A stretch of DNA of 64,000 bases, from NCBI GenBank assembly GCA_000231825.2, contig JH720327.1:689206-753205 (forward strand), given 5' to 3'. The stretch is from Tetrahymena elliotti 4EA. Lineage: Eukaryota; Ciliophora; Oligohymenophorea; Hymenostomatida; Tetrahymenidae. Shown here one piece after another: positions 1 through 12,880 of this stretch. The translations under genes and the position numbers were made by a program. The notes beneath the pieces were generated by a model. The model had not been told where the DNA came from. It worked only from the letters and a program-made list of their open reading frames with translations, and ran no database searches. Each line of letters begins with the position of its first letter. Positions within the stretch are counted from its first letter, which is position 1.

Positions 1-655
1 AAATTCCTTATCGAATAATAACCTCTTTTTTTTTATGATTAAACAAATTCTATTTTAATTTTTAATTATAAATTTACATATTTTTTTCTTTGATTATTCT
101 TACAAATTAAAAATCTAATTCATCATTATTAATCTAGAATTAAAAATCTAAACATTATTTTTTTTATAATAAATAAAATTACATCCTGAAATATATATTT
201 TTTATAAGTCTTTTAATCTATTGAATATGTTTTAATTATATTAAAAATTTTTAATTTTTACTAAAATTAATCTTTACAGCTTTCAAAATCATACACTTAA
301 ATAATCAGATTTTAGTAGAACTATTCTTAAGAGATAAATTAAGGCATTTTATTATTATCACATGCTAAAATAAAATATTGAAAAAATATGATAAATAAAG
401 AGATAATAATAATATTTTAATCATTAATGAGTACTTTTCTTTTCTTTTTTGAAGACCACAACGTTTTTATCTTAAAGTATTTAATTAAATACAATAAAGC
501 TTATTAAATTTTTCTTTATTTTTAATAACTAAATCTTTTCTAAATCTTAATAGCAATTTGATAATTTATCTATTATTTTATTAATTAAATTGTTATTTAG
601 CCATTATTTTTTTTTGATTTAAAGATTTCAGTTTTAATTTTATTTCATCCTCCAT
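1..655 (-). CDS. R-family LRR gene, copy R0 (5' part; runs off window start)
   Basis: The 5' end of a minus-strand gene begins with an ATG at 655 (MEDEIKLKLKS...) and stays open in the ciliate code for about 100 codons before introns set in. Its N terminus and first few hundred bases match copy R2 (start at 8495, MYDEIKLKLNS...), so R0 and R2 form one subfamily of this LRR family. The rest of the gene, including any clear leucine-rich repeats, lies beyond base 1. Its neighbour R1 follows in the same orientation. Function is unknown; the family assignment rests on similarity to R2, whose later exons encode recognisable LRRs. It could be a pseudogene, because exon joins cannot be followed to the end. 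Confidence 0.5.
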
Positions 656-924
656 TTTATTTCTTTCTTTCCTAATTTTTTCTTTTTTTTTGAATAAATA
701 ATATCTAATTTCCTATTATTGTAAATTTAAATTTTTATAAACTTTATTATTATGAAACAATCATAAAAATAAAAATCTTACGGGAAAATTCTTCATAAAA
801 TATTTAAGAATTAAAATGATAGATTTATCAATAAGTTACAGTAGTAAAACTGTTAATAAAAATTCACAAATAAATTATTTCTAATAATTTCTTTAATCAT
901 AAAGTCATAAAATATGTTTAATCT

Positions 925-2814
925 TCACTAGTAACTTTATTCGAATAATACCAATCTTTTATTCTTTTTAATAGCTTGAGCCAACTTATTACAACTAAAT
1001 TAAAAACTATCAAATTTTTAAAGATTTAAGAAGAAAATAAATATAATTAATTACATTAAGTCTACTTCAATCAGGTAAATATTTTAAAGATTTCTAACTT
1101 TTTTATATAGAAGGCTATGATCCCATTCGACTCCTCTTTTTTATCTTTATCAAAAGATAATATATTCATCAATATTTATAAAAATAATCTTACTCTATAA
1201 GTAGATAAAGATTATTAATGCTTTAATTGCATGAAATAGCTTCAATAGCTAGAGCAATATCATTGTATTCGATTTTATTATCCCTATTATTTTAAATTAT
1301 AATTAAATTTTTTACACAAAAATAAATTATTTTACCAAAGTAAAAACTTTAAATCTCTTAAAGTATAGATTTAACTTATAGATTGGGCTAATTTAATCAC
1401 TCCATTTTAATTTATTTCATTATTCCTAAATTTTAATAAGTACTTTTAAGATTTCAATTGAAAAAAACAAAGTACCATAAATCTATTTTAAGACTGATCA
1501 AATTTTTGAAATTCTACAAGCAATTTGCTAACTAAATTACTCCTTCATTTTCAAGTTAATTTACCCTAAAAAATCAAAGTAAATTCAGATAAATAAAATC
1601 AGAATAAATACTGCAAATCAATAACTAGATATTTTAAAGTTTAAACATTAGATATTGAGCTAAAAATGTTTTTAACATTTAAGTGATCTAAATTTTAGTT
1701 CCTTTATTATAAATGAGTCTTAAGAGTTTTTATTTAGTTAATAATTTACCAAAAGTGTGTTTCCAATATTTTTAATTTTTTGAACTTTGATAAACTTAGC
1801 CCTATTTTTTTAAAGGAACTCTCATTTAACTTCAAATTTCTTTATTTTAATTATTAAATTTATTAAAAAACACTAATTAATTTTGTTTTGATTTGTATTA
1901 AAATTTATGTAAATTCTTTATCAAAAGTATTAAATATAATTGATATTTGTAAAAATATTTACTCCTTATTTAATTTATCTAATTCACAAAAAATAAATTA
2001 CTCTGTGGTCAATTTGAATGTAGTCAGATTCTCAAATTAAGATACTATCTCTATAAATTTTTCTAATTCATTTGAATAGAAATGCGGTTTGCATCTTTTA
2101 ATTAAAATAATTTAATAAGATATAAAAAAATAAAAACTTACTTACACTGTTATATCAAGATATTACAGATGAAAACACTATTTAAGGCATTCTGCAATTC
2201 TTTAAAAATAATTTTCTTCAATTTTCGTTGAAGAACTTTTATTAAAGTTTATGAAAAAAAATTAAGTTAAATTTTTATTGGAATATAATTTACTGGATTT
2301 TTAAATTGACCTCAATCAAATTAGTGTATTTTAGCAATTAATCAGGTTAGTAAAGAATTCTTAAATTTGTTAAAAATCAAATAAATTTGCATATAAATTT
2401 TAATTTGTTTATCTTTACAAATCACAGTTATCATCAAATTTTTTAACAAATTAAAAGTCTTCTTACATCAACTTTATCTGTTTAAATTAAATAAATATAT
2501 TTTATCAAAAATAATATGTTTTCTTACTTATTTAAATGTGTAAAAAATTCTTGACTTGTTATCTTTATTTTTAAAAATAAATTAATAATTTCTAAGTATT
2601 AATTTGTTTTACATTCTAAAGTATCATATTCACTTACTAAAACGTTTTCAAATATTATTTCTTGTCTGTACCATTTAGGAATATTAGTGTCATCAATTAT
2701 GTTTTGTACTTTATTCAAAATAAAAATTTTATGTATAAATTTTGAAAAAGCAACTAAATTAATCACCTTACGACTTTGTAAAAACAATTGTATTGTTTTT
2801 TTAAAGCTTTTCAT
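925..2814 (-). CDS. R-family LRR gene, copy R1
   Basis: This multi-exon minus-strand gene starts at an ATG at 2814 (MKSFKKTIQLFLQ...) and ends with TGA at 925-927. The first exon carries a segment (PKWYRQEI...VSEYDTLEC) shared with R3. Later exons encode single LRRs, for example IAECLKQCFHLQYLDITV and FIEIVSQFENLTTFKLTTE. Most stop at a TTTTG|GTAA-type donor in the same phase. The last exon gives LAQAIKKNKRLVLFEQSYQ. Introns begin GTAA and are nearly pure A/T. There is no signal peptide or membrane segment. LRRs usually bind protein partners; the partner here is unknown. Start and stop are supported by alignment to R3 and R4, but internal exon joins were not all verified. Confidence 0.55.
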
Positions 2815-4036
2815 TATTTAAAGTAAAAATTAGTTCTCTATTTTCGAATTCGATAAACTAGATGCCAGAATAATTTGAATTATCATTTATTAACCAATTA
2901 ATAATCTATTAGATAAGATTATCATGAAAACATTGTTTTGAAAAAGGAACACTTTTAAGTTTTGTTTTTACTTCAAAGTATATTTATTCACTTACTTTTT
3001 CCATTTTTATGAAAATTTGTATGATTATTATTTTTTGTTTTCAATCAAAACAAGAGTTTATTTAGTTCAAGAAGAATAAAAGAATACTTGAATAATTTAC
3101 TTTTTTAGTTTTATTTAAGATGTTATCATATAAATGATCAAGTTTTAATTAATTGATATTAATTCTTTAAAAATATTTAAATTTATTGTTGAAAAAAAAA
3201 GAAGATATTTTTTTATAACTCAAATATAGTTAAATATAGACATACTTATTTCTCTATTACTTCATATATTTAAAATGTGATAGATAAAAATAAATTTAAT
3301 TATATTTGATAAAATAAGCATAAAAATGTTGAAAACTCATTTTACATTAAAAAAATAATTTGTCATTTAGACAATATTTTTTAATTAAGGTAGTATCAAA
3401 AACTGATATGGACTAATCTATTTCAAAGAATTCGTTTAAGACTATAATACTTTTTAACAAAATATGAAAACTTATTCCCATTTCTAAAAAGGAAAAAGTA
3501 TAATGAACAAAAAAGTTAAAAGAAGAAAAACAAAAAATAAAATATTTTACCATATTGCCTCAATTCTCAAGAATAAATCTTTTAAATATTTTTATCTAAT
3601 TGATAAATAAAATCAATATAACAAAAATATTAACTGATAAATATCCTTTTTACCCACCACTTTTCATTCATTTTCAATCCTAACAAACCATCCATCTAAA
3701 AGGTAAAAGAAATTCTGTAGTGGAAGATGAATAAATTCAAAAATAATCAAAGAGATTTCATATAAAAAAAGAAGATTTCATTTATGTATTCTAATAAATG
3801 ATTTAGAATAAAAAATTTGATGATAATTATCTTTTTATTATTTTATTTGTATAAATCTTTATCTAACTTCTATTAAAAAAGAAGCCAATTTCATAAATAA
3901 ATAATTTAATTTAAAAAAATCTAAAAATAAGATTTGAAACAAGTAAATTAAAGAAATCAAAGGTGGAATAAAATTAATTTTATCAAAATTTTGTTTAATT
4001 TAAAATATTTTTTGTTAATTTTAGGTTAAGAAATTA
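2815..4036. other. Divergent intergenic region between R1 and L1
   Basis: This 1.2-kb A/T-rich spacer separates minus-strand R1 from plus-strand L1 and presumably holds both promoters. Apart from the 5' UTR intron of L1 at its right end, no coding signal or RNA gene was seen. Confidence 0.5.
3963..4024 (+). other. Predicted 5' UTR intron of L1
   Basis: Just upstream of the L1 start, AAATCAAAG is followed by GTGGAATAAAA...TTAATTTTAG and then GTTAAGAAATTA-ATG. The same arrangement (about 60-62 nt) precedes L2 (8880-8941), L3 (17852-17911) and L4 (19698-19758). The conserved edges and A/T-only body make a 5' untranslated intron the best explanation. Confidence 0.6.
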
Positions 4037-5266
4037 ATGAATCAATAAAAAAATATTAACTAGCAAATACATGATCCAATGAAAAACAAAGAATAAAATT
4101 TATTACCATCTTTAAATGAATCAGAATAAAATAATAAGTAGATAAACGAAAGTAATAATTAAGGCTAACAAGATTAATTTGAAGTAGACAAAAATTTATT
4201 TTGTTAAATTTTAAATAACACAATGGGTTTGAAGATGGATTTAGAAGAAGTAGAAATTTTAGATTAGTTAGCATTAAAATTTATTGATAAAGATAAAACA
4301 GAAGATTACATTTATTTATTAAATGTAGCTAAAACTTTACATCAATTAAAAAGTTTTGGATTAATAATCAATCATCTAAATTTATTTCCTCAAGAATTTG
4401 TTAAAAACGCGAATAATTTAATTACTTCTTTAAAATAGTTACAAAATATAGACATAAAAGTAAATCTTCTTAAGGATACTTAGATTTAAGAATATTTAGA
4501 TCAACTTGCTTAATCTATTTCAAATTTATGTAACTTACAAAACTTTCAGTTTGAAGTAGAATCTAAAGGATGTAATTTAGAGGGATTTGATATGACTTAT
4601 TTTTTAAAAAGTGTAAGTTAGCTGAAAAACTTAAATAGATTTTCTTTGATTTTGAAAAACTTTAGTAAAATTTAAGATTTGCTGGAAATTGTTGGAAAAG
4701 AAATTAAGGAAATCAAAAATTTAAAAAATTTACAACTATATTTTTTTTCAAATCATATAGGTTCATTAGATTTGAATCCGATGTTTAAATATTTAGAGTG
4801 TTAGAATAATTTAATAAGTATCTCTTTGGGATTTGAATATGGAGATATTCAGAGTAAAGGTATTAGAAACGTAATGAGCTATCTATAAAAGCTTCCTCAT
4901 TTAAAAAACCTTGCTTTGTAATTAAGAGAATGTAAATTAGGATTAGAGGGTGGAAAAGCTTTCAAAGAAGGGTTTTAGAATCTTCAGCAATTAGAAAAAT
5001 TAAGTTACATCTTAAAAAATAGTTATATGGGAAAAGAAGGCTATCGACTAGTCTCAGATGGTTTTGGTTGTCTTATCAAGTTAAAATAATTAGAAATTAT
5101 TACTGAAGATAATCTAGGTGAAGACTACTATGAAGTCTTAACATAGGAATTACCTTCTCTTAAAAAACTCATTTATGCTAGGTTTGTTTTGCATTATTAT
5201 TCAAAAAAAAAAATATTCTAAAGATTGATGAAATCCCGCAGGTTAGTTTCAATTTAAACCTAATGA
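4037..5266 (+). CDS. L-family LRR protein, copy L1 (409 aa)
   Basis: One uninterrupted frame of 410 codons (ciliate code) runs from an ATG 12 bases after a conserved 5' UTR intron to TGA at 5264-5266. The first 60 residues are Gln/Asn-rich and probably disordered. From about residue 70, LRR-like segments of roughly 25-30 residues follow, such as LKNLNRFSLILKNF, IKNLKNLQLYF and LPHLKNLALQLRECKLG. No signal peptide, membrane segment or catalytic motif is visible. L2 has exactly the same length and differs by scattered substitutions, and L3 and L4 are further copies. Function is unknown; LRR proteins of this kind generally act as protein-binding scaffolds. The match between two independent copies makes the start and end reliable. 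Confidence 0.85.
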
Positions 5267-6426
5267 AAATTCTAAATTAATTTTGTTAAAATTATTATTT
5301 ATTGCTGTTTGTTGGTTATATACATTTATTGATTTTAATATTATTTTTTATTAACTAATAAAATTTAAAATAAATTAATTAAAAATCAAGAATTAAAAAT
5401 TAAGATTTTCACAAAATATTTGTTCATATTATTTTAATTAGTATAATATATTATAAATTATCAAAATAAATTTTAATTATACAACCAAAAAAATATTCCT
5501 AAGCTCGCAATAGCTAATTACTAAACTTTGCTTTCCAAATATCTACATAATTGAAAAATATCTGCTGATAAGATAGAAATTTTTAAATTAGTTTACAGTC
5601 TTTATTTATTATTATTTATTATAAAATATAAATTATTTTTTCAAAAAATTAATTGAAATGAGTTTAAAATTAATGTAAAATTCTTTATTAACCTCAAATT
5701 GAAATTTCTTATTCTAATTGAAAAATATCTGCTGAAGACTGAAATAAATTTTGGAGATATTCAGTATTTTTTACATTGAGTATTTGGTAAAATTTTTTTA
5801 TCTAATATTATATAAGAGAGATAAAGATTGGGTCCATTATTTTTAAAAATATTTTATTCAGTATTTAGTTTGGTAGAATATTTGAAAGAATAATTTATTT
5901 GGCATTTGACTGAACAAAAAAAACCTCTGAATAATTTTTAAAATAATTTGAAGAATCATCTATTTACAAATTTATTTAAAAATATAAAAAAGGTTAAGAT
6001 CTATATTTTAGTCATGTTTTCTTATTTTTTTGCGTATACAAGCTTAAATAAAAATAAAATAATACTTAAAAAAATTAACATGTATTTTATTTGCTTTTAA
6101 TTGTTTAGTGTTATTAATCATTCTAAAATAATTCTTTATCAATAAATTATCTGTATATTTTTTTATTAAATTAATATAAATGTATTTTGTTGCTTTAATA
6201 AATCAATTATAAAATACATTATTGCAATGAATCTAAGATGAAAGTACGATAAATTAATTATGTTTTTGGTTGTCTTTTGCAATATAAAATTTATTAATTT
6301 CATTTTTAGTTTAAATGTAATTCTTAATTTTTGATGGAAATTATTGTTCAGTAGCAATCATATTATCTTTCGTTAAAAATAACTAGCCTCTTATTTTTTT
6401 TAATATTCTGAATTAACTTTGTTTTT
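5267..6426. other. Convergent intergenic region L1/R2
   Basis: This A/T-rich spacer lies between the 3' ends of L1 and R2. The 3' flank of L1 (TGAAAATTCTAAATTAATT-like) is shared with the other L copies. Nothing else was recognised. Confidence 0.4.
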
Positions 6427-8495
6427 TCATTAGGATAGAATTCTAGACTTTAATTAAAAGATAGGTAAATGAAAATTCCAATAAATTAATTAATAAATTA
6501 CAATGGGTCTATTTAAAGTTAATAAATTTGATTTAATTGTCTGATTATTCTTGATAGATGATCTATATCTTTGATTCCACTGTTTTAACTTTTGAAATGA
6601 TGTTGATTTTTTATAATTGATTAATTTGATTTAATTATTTATTTTACCTAATAATTAAATCTAAGCGATTTATTTAAGAGGAATCAGACAGTTTTTTTAA
6701 TGCTTCACCAATTTTTTCATAACTTAAAGAATTATCCCTTTATGTTTATAAAAAAGGATAAAATATACATAATTTAAAGAACTAAATCATACCATATAAA
6801 TAGCTACAAGTGACTTAAAGATTATAATTTGCTAATACTGTCAACTAATTATATTAAGCCTTCATATTTTATATTATTACTCCTAATTTATTGTTTTTCA
6901 TTTATATTATTTTTGTTCAGAAAATAAAATTGAAATACCACAAATCAATTTTAAGCTAGGTTAAATTTTTTAAATTTTCAATGTATTTTCCTATCATTTA
7001 TGCACCAATTGTTTGAACATTATTACCTCTTAAATAAATATTAATAGTATGAGTCATAAACATATGAATAAATCTATAAAAATACTCAATATCAATAGTA
7101 AGATTTTTCAAAGATTCAATACTTGAAACTGAATTATAAATTTAGTAAATTTTGCCTGGTTATTCTTTCTCATTATTTAACCTTTTTTAAGATATTTTTT
7201 TAATAAATGATAATAATTTAGAATGTTTACCAAAAATGTGTTTCCAACTTAGTTAATTTTTTAAAATTTCTAAAGCTATTTCCAATTGTTTCAATCTCGT
7301 TTAGATCTAATTTGATATCACTAATTTTTTTATTTTTTGAAATAAGATTCACATATTGAATTAAAATAAACCCTATCAAAAATAATTATGAAAATGAATA
7401 TCTATTTGAGATGGAAAAATTTTGAAATAAAATTTTTTGAAGAGGATTAGTTTTTTTAAAACAAATATTAATGAATCTATTTCACCTAAAATGTTCATAT
7501 TTTTTTTAAAAAAAGTTTCAATTACCTAATAGTTAAATAGTATTTATTTAAGCTCTCTATTTGTGTTGTTTCAATAACAAACTATACTACTTAACTGACA
7601 TCAACCATACCTTAAATTCTATAAAATTAATAGCGATTTAAAAAAGAAAATATTCTTTTATTTTACATTTCCAACTTAATTGATTAAAGATGGAGACACT
7701 TTTTAAGATCTTTTGCAATATTGATCAGACAATTTTTTTTCTCTTCTTCATCATTAGTAATTTTTCTATTATGATAACAATAAATAATTTTATATTTTAT
7801 TAATAGAAAAATTGTACTCAACTGATAAACTAAATTTAATTAAATTTGTGCACAAAGATAAATTCCTTACAAATTGATCTTGCCTTTTAATTCATTGTAA
7901 AATTTAAACATCATTTCCTTTATAAAATAATATTACATAATATTTTCTTTAATAATTTTTACAAATTCCAAATCTTATGAAGCATCAATAATCTTGAATT
8001 AATTATAATTTAATTAATATAAGTATTCTATCAAAATAGATATTTACATCTTTAAATGAATATTCTTTTTCTGTCTTTGAATCTATTGATGATTTTTTAA
8101 ATTTATTGAAAAAATATTTTAAAACAAATTTTACATTATTCAAAATCATATTCTGTCATTGTTATATTTTAGTTCAATTCTTTTTCAGTTATTATTTAAG
8201 GCATATTTGTATTATCTTTTGCTATTTATTTTAGGAATAAATAAATGATTTATTGATAAAATAAAAAGTAATTACTTTTTTTCTAATTTTAAAAAAATAT
8301 TATGCCTTCCTTTTAAGATATTTCATTAAATCCAATAAAACTGATTGAATTTCTCTTTGTTTTGAAAAGATTCATTTTACTGTAATCATAATAGTAATTC
8401 TATAATTAATAAATGATTTAATTAATCTTATCATCATTTAGCCAGCCATTTTTTTAAACTTCTGAATTTAGTTTTAATTTTATTTCATCATACAT
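6427..8495 (-). CDS. R-family LRR gene, copy R2
   Basis: This multi-exon minus-strand gene begins at an ATG at 8495 (MYDEIKLKLNSEVQ...) and probably ends with TGA at 6427-6429. Clear single-LRR exons include IYNSVSSIESLKNLTIDI, YIENLKNLTQLKIDLW, LVDSISKLQSLSHLQLFIW and IGEALKKLSDSSQINRLDL. Each has a donor of the form TG|GTA or AG|GTA, as in R1, R3 and R4. The N terminus matches R0 rather than R1. L2 begins 458 bases upstream in the opposite direction. The final exon is less certain than in R1, R3 and R4 because it lacks the family's KKNKRLV ending, so the gene may be decaying. Function is unknown. Confidence 0.5.
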
Positions 8496-8953
8496 TTTTA
8501 CTCTTTCTTAATTCATTTTTAGTTTAATTTTTTACCATGATTTTGATTTCAAAATTCTTTATGAAAATAATTAAAAAGCAAAATTAAAAAAAATAAGGAT
8601 ATCATATTAAAATCATCCACTTTTTGTCCTGATTTATTAATAGAAATTGGGATATTAAAAAAAAAGGGTATTGCTTATTTTTTAGTAATCATTTTGATAT
8701 AGTTAATACTTGATTGAATTTCCGCATTAAGACCCACCATAATTGAATGTTAGCTTGTCTTCAAGCCTTTTTATTTTTTTATAATTAGAAGTAATTATGA
8801 TTTTATAAAAAGGAGAAAATATAAAGAAAAAAAAAGAAACAAATTTATTAACTTAGTTATTTAATTAGAAAAATCAAAGGTAAAATAAAATTGATTTTAT
8901 CAAAATTTTTTCTAATTTAAAATATTTTTTATTAATTTTAGGTTAAGAAATTA
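8496..8953. promoter_or_regulatory. Probable shared promoter region of the divergent R2/L2 pair
   Basis: Only 458 bases separate the opposed starts of R2 and L2, including L2's 62-nt 5' UTR intron (8880-8941). No defined element was recognised; the role is inferred from position. Confidence 0.4.
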
Positions 8954-10183
8954 ATGATCCAAAAAGAAAATATTAACTAACAAATAGATGATCCAATGAA
9001 AAATAAAGAACAAAATTTATTACCGTCTTTGAATGAAACAGAGTAAAATAATATGTACTTAAACGAATGTAATTGTTAAGGCTCACAAAATTAATTTGAA
9101 GTAGACAAAAATTTATTTTGTTAACTTTTAAATAACACAATTGGGTTGAAGATGAATTAGGAAGAAGTTGAAATTTTAGATTAACTCACTTTGAAATTTA
9201 TTGATAAAGATAAAACAGAAGATTATATTTATTTATTAAATGTAGCTAAAACTTTACATCAATTAAAAAGTTTTGGATTAATAATCAATCATCTAAATTT
9301 ATTTCCTCAAGAATTTATTAAAAAGGTAAATAATATAATTGCTTCTTTAGAATAATTATAAAAAATAGACATAAAAATAAATGTTCTTAATGACACTTAG
9401 ATTTAAGAATATTTAGACCAACTTACTTAATCTATTTCAAATTTATGTAACTTACAAAACTTTCAGTTTGAAGTAGAATCTAAGGGATGTAATCTAGAGG
9501 GATTTGATATGACTTATTTTTTAAAAAGTGTAAGTTAGCTGAAAAACTTAAATAGTTTTTCTTTGACTTTGAAAAATTTTAGTAAATTTTAAGATTTGTT
9601 GGAAATTGCTGGAAAAGAAATTAAGGAAATCAAAAATTTGAAAAGTTTAGTTTTATATTTTTTTTCAAATTATATAGATTCATTAGATTTGAAACCTATG
9701 TTTTAGAATTTAGAGTGCTAGAATAATTTAATAAGTATCTCTTTGGGATTTGAATATGGAAATATTCAGAGTAAAGGTATTACAAGCATTATGAACTATC
9801 TATAAAAGCTTCCTCATTTAAAAAACCTTGCTTTGCAATTAAGAGAATGTAAATTAGGATTAGAGGGTGGAAAAGCTTTCAAAGAAGGGTTTTAGAATCT
9901 TCAACAATTAGAAAAACTAAGCCTTATCTTAAAAAATAGTTTGATGGGATATAAAGGTTATGAACTAGTATCAGATGGTTTTGGTTGTCTTATCAAGTTA
10001 AAATAATTAGAAATTATTACTGAAGATAATCTAGGTGAAAATTACTATGAAACCTTAACATAAAAATTACCTTCTCTTAAAAAACTTATATATTGTAGGT
10101 TTGTTTTATTTTGCTACTATGAAAAAAAAATATTCTAAAGATTGATGAAATCCCTCAGGTTAGTATCAATTGAAAGGAGATGA
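8954..10183 (+). CDS. L-family LRR protein, copy L2 (409 aa)
   Basis: This is a 410-codon uninterrupted frame identical in length to L1. It starts with an ATG after the same 62-nt 5' UTR intron and ends in TGA at 10181-10183. The Gln/Asn-rich leader (about residues 1-60) is followed by LRR-like segments such as LKNLNSFSLTLKNF and LPHLKNLALQLRECKLG. Substitutions relative to L1 are scattered and length is preserved, which suggests both copies have been under some constraint. It is divergent from R2. About 1.2 kb downstream is a degenerate hAT element. No enzymatic motif is seen and the function is unknown. Confidence 0.85.
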
Positions 10184-11349
10184 AAATTCTAAATTAATTC
10201 TGTTAAATTTTTTATTTAGTTTTGTTAGTAAGCATACATTTATTGATTTTAAGATAAAATATATGATTTTCATAAATAAATATTCTTACTGGTTTTCTTC
10301 TTATTATTAATTTTTATTTAATTTACATTAAGTGAAATAATTTTTTTGAATTTTTATACAATTTTTTTACTCAATTTAAATTAAGATAGAAAGAGGAATA
10401 TTAAGGGTATTTATTATTAGTCTTTTGTAGTCACTATTTATTATAAGTTAATATATTTCGATATTAAAATTTTTTTTTATTTTGTTATCCAATAAAACAA
10501 TAACAAGTTAAAATTCTAGAAATTTTTGAATTCCTATTTATTTGGATAAACAACTTAAACTTATTTTTCCTTTTCTTAATCTTATTTTCTTGCTTCTTTT
10601 ATAAACTAGTTTTAGTCTTAAGATTAGAAATCTAATAATTAATTTTAATCAAGCTATTAGAAATTTTACTCTTAACTAACATTTTATTATTCTAATTAAA
10701 CAAATTTTTTCAGTAGATATCCTTTTCTTACTTAATATATTAGATTCCTTTGTATCATCTGATACATTTGCTATTTTTTTTGTAACTATTTGTTGAAGAT
10801 TTTTCTTTTTATTTTTATCATGACTAAATAATTCCTCTTCATAGCTCTATTTCTTATTTTTGGTGTTTTCTTAAATTAGCTAGCTTTTTATTCTCCTTTC
10901 GATTGTAATGTCTTCCTAACTTTACAATTCACTTTTTTATTCAAATTAATTCAGAAAATTAATGTTGAATTCTTATTCATTATAAATATTTTACGCGATT
11001 AATCGATTATTTTGAAATTTATTAATTACTCAAGATTTTTTTTATTCTTCAGAATATCTTTCAAAAATAAATATTTTTTAAAAATCTTTTTGAATATTTA
11101 ATAAAAGTGAATTTTTTTAATATTTTTTTCTAGGAATTTTTAAGAATAAACGAATTTAATTTCTTGTATTACATAAAAATATTTTTCCAATTTTTTCCTA
11201 AAATATTTGGTAATATTTCTATAAAATTCTATTAATTGTCAATATTAATTTTAAAATTAAAAATTAATTGCCTCCAAAAATATTTATTGAATAGATTGAA
11301 GGTGCTTAATTGTAATTATTAATAAATAAATATAAAACAGCAAATAAAA
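10184..11349. other. Intergenic, no gene seen
   Basis: This A/T-rich stretch lies between L2 and the hAT remnant. The left edge of the transposon should lie near its right end, but no convincing terminal inverted repeat or target-site duplication was found by eye. Confidence 0.4.
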
Positions 11350-12597
11350 ATGGAAGAAGAAAAGAATAAAAAATCTATTGTTTGGAAGCATATTAGCAAG
11401 AATTAAGATAAATTTATTTGCAATATTTGTTTTGCTGAATTTAAAATATGCAGCACAACATCACATCTTTTACTACACTTAAAATTTTAGCACAGTCATG
11501 CCTTTAAATCTCTTAATGGTTAATAATCACTAGATAATAATAATCTCAAATTTTAACGATTGGGTAAAATAAAGACCAAATAACTGGATATTGCTTTAAC
11601 TCGATTTTTGTGCATAGATATTAGATCATTCAATATTATTAATGGTAAAGGATTTAGAGAATTTATACATTCCCTTGAACCAAGATACACTTTAAAAAAA
11701 ACTATTAAAATAATCTATTTAATTGACAAACAGTCTTTCTATTTCATTCGACTATTGGTCAAATGCATCTTAAAAATTTTATCTAACATTAACAGCTCAT
11801 TGGATAGATAGTGATTTTAATCTATAAAGCTATGTCCTTTAAACAAAAGAAGCAATTGGTCACCACACAGGCTAAAACACTAATAATTTGATGTAAGAAA
11901 TCTTAGATTACTTTGAAATTGATCAGTCAAAATTGCTATTATAATCTGCATCAACAGATAAGGCTACAAACAATCTATCATGCATAAATACATTTAAGAA
12001 AGAATGGGATCATATAATACGCTTTACCCATACTTTACATAACAACATTTTAAAACATATCCTTTAAGGTAAATTGTGATAGTAATTCTGAAAATATTAA
12101 ATCATTGAAATAAACTTTAGTCCCAGCTTTTTAGCAAAGGTTAAAGTAGTATGATAAGGTTTTACCACTGTTAAATTGTCTTACATTTCTCGACCCTCAA
12201 TTTTAGAGTTTATATTTTAATAATAAAACACATAACAATAGATTATATAAAAGAATTCTATTAATAAAATATAGTGTCAAAACAAATGGAAGAGGAAACA
12301 AATTAAAAAGATAGAACAAACTAAGAGACTGACTAAATAAATGTTGAAGCCATATTTGGTAAATTCTTTATTTCTGACCCTAAAACAAAACAAAATAGTG
12401 GTATAGAATCAAAATTATAAAAATATTAAAAAAAATAACTTAACATAAAAGAATCTCCTCTTTTATCTCTTTTATGGTGGAAATTAGAAAAAAATAAATT
12501 TCCTATTTTAAGTACTATTGCAAGAATATTTTTATCTACTTAAGTTACTTCAGTCCCTTGTGAGAGGGTATTCTCAAAAACTCTTAATATACGATGA
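11350..12597 (+). mobile_element. Degenerate hAT-family transposase remnant
   Basis: A first frame from the ATG at 11350 encodes a BED-type zinc finger (CNICF...HLLLHLKFQHSH) and then the conserved hAT start segment (ALTRFLCIDIRSFNIINGKGFREFIHSLEPRY). After a frame change near 11740 a second frame continues with SFDYWSNAS, LTAHWIDSDFN, STDKATN and FTHTLHNN. These correspond to the first two catalytic Asp regions and the following His segment. A third frame carries LTFLDPQF. A fourth stretch near 12460-12590 has the dimerisation-domain hallmark SLLWWKLEKNKFPILSTIA followed by TSVPCERVFSK. At least two frameshifts and internal TGA codons break it, so it is not functional. It sits between LRR copies L2 and R3. 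Such elements are normally removed from ciliate somatic DNA, so it is either a tolerated relic or a sign that the assembly is germline. Confidence 0.8.
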
Positions 12598-12880
12598 TTT
12601 GAGAAGTAGTTTAAACAGTAAACATATTGATTAATTAATATTTTTAAATTCCAAATATTATAAAATGATTAAATGAATTGTCAAATTATTTTATATATCT
12701 AAATTTTTTATTTATTGTATAAAATAAGATCTTATTCATAGAACAAAATTTCTTCTTTTGTTATTTTAATTTTTCTATATTTTTAAATGAAAATAAGTTA
12801 AAAAAGTAATTATAAAAATATGTAAGTATACTCCCGATTATCCAATAAATAACATTTAAAATTCTATTATTGAGTAATTA
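12598..12880. other. Spacer between hAT remnant and R3 3' end
   Basis: No gene was seen. From about 12778 the sequence is duplicated at about 14986, marking the left edge of the R3/R4 duplication unit. Confidence 0.4.

Noticed and set aside
11608..11811. Short independent gene with LEPRYTLKK
   Set aside because: It is part of the hAT transposase remnant, in its first frame.
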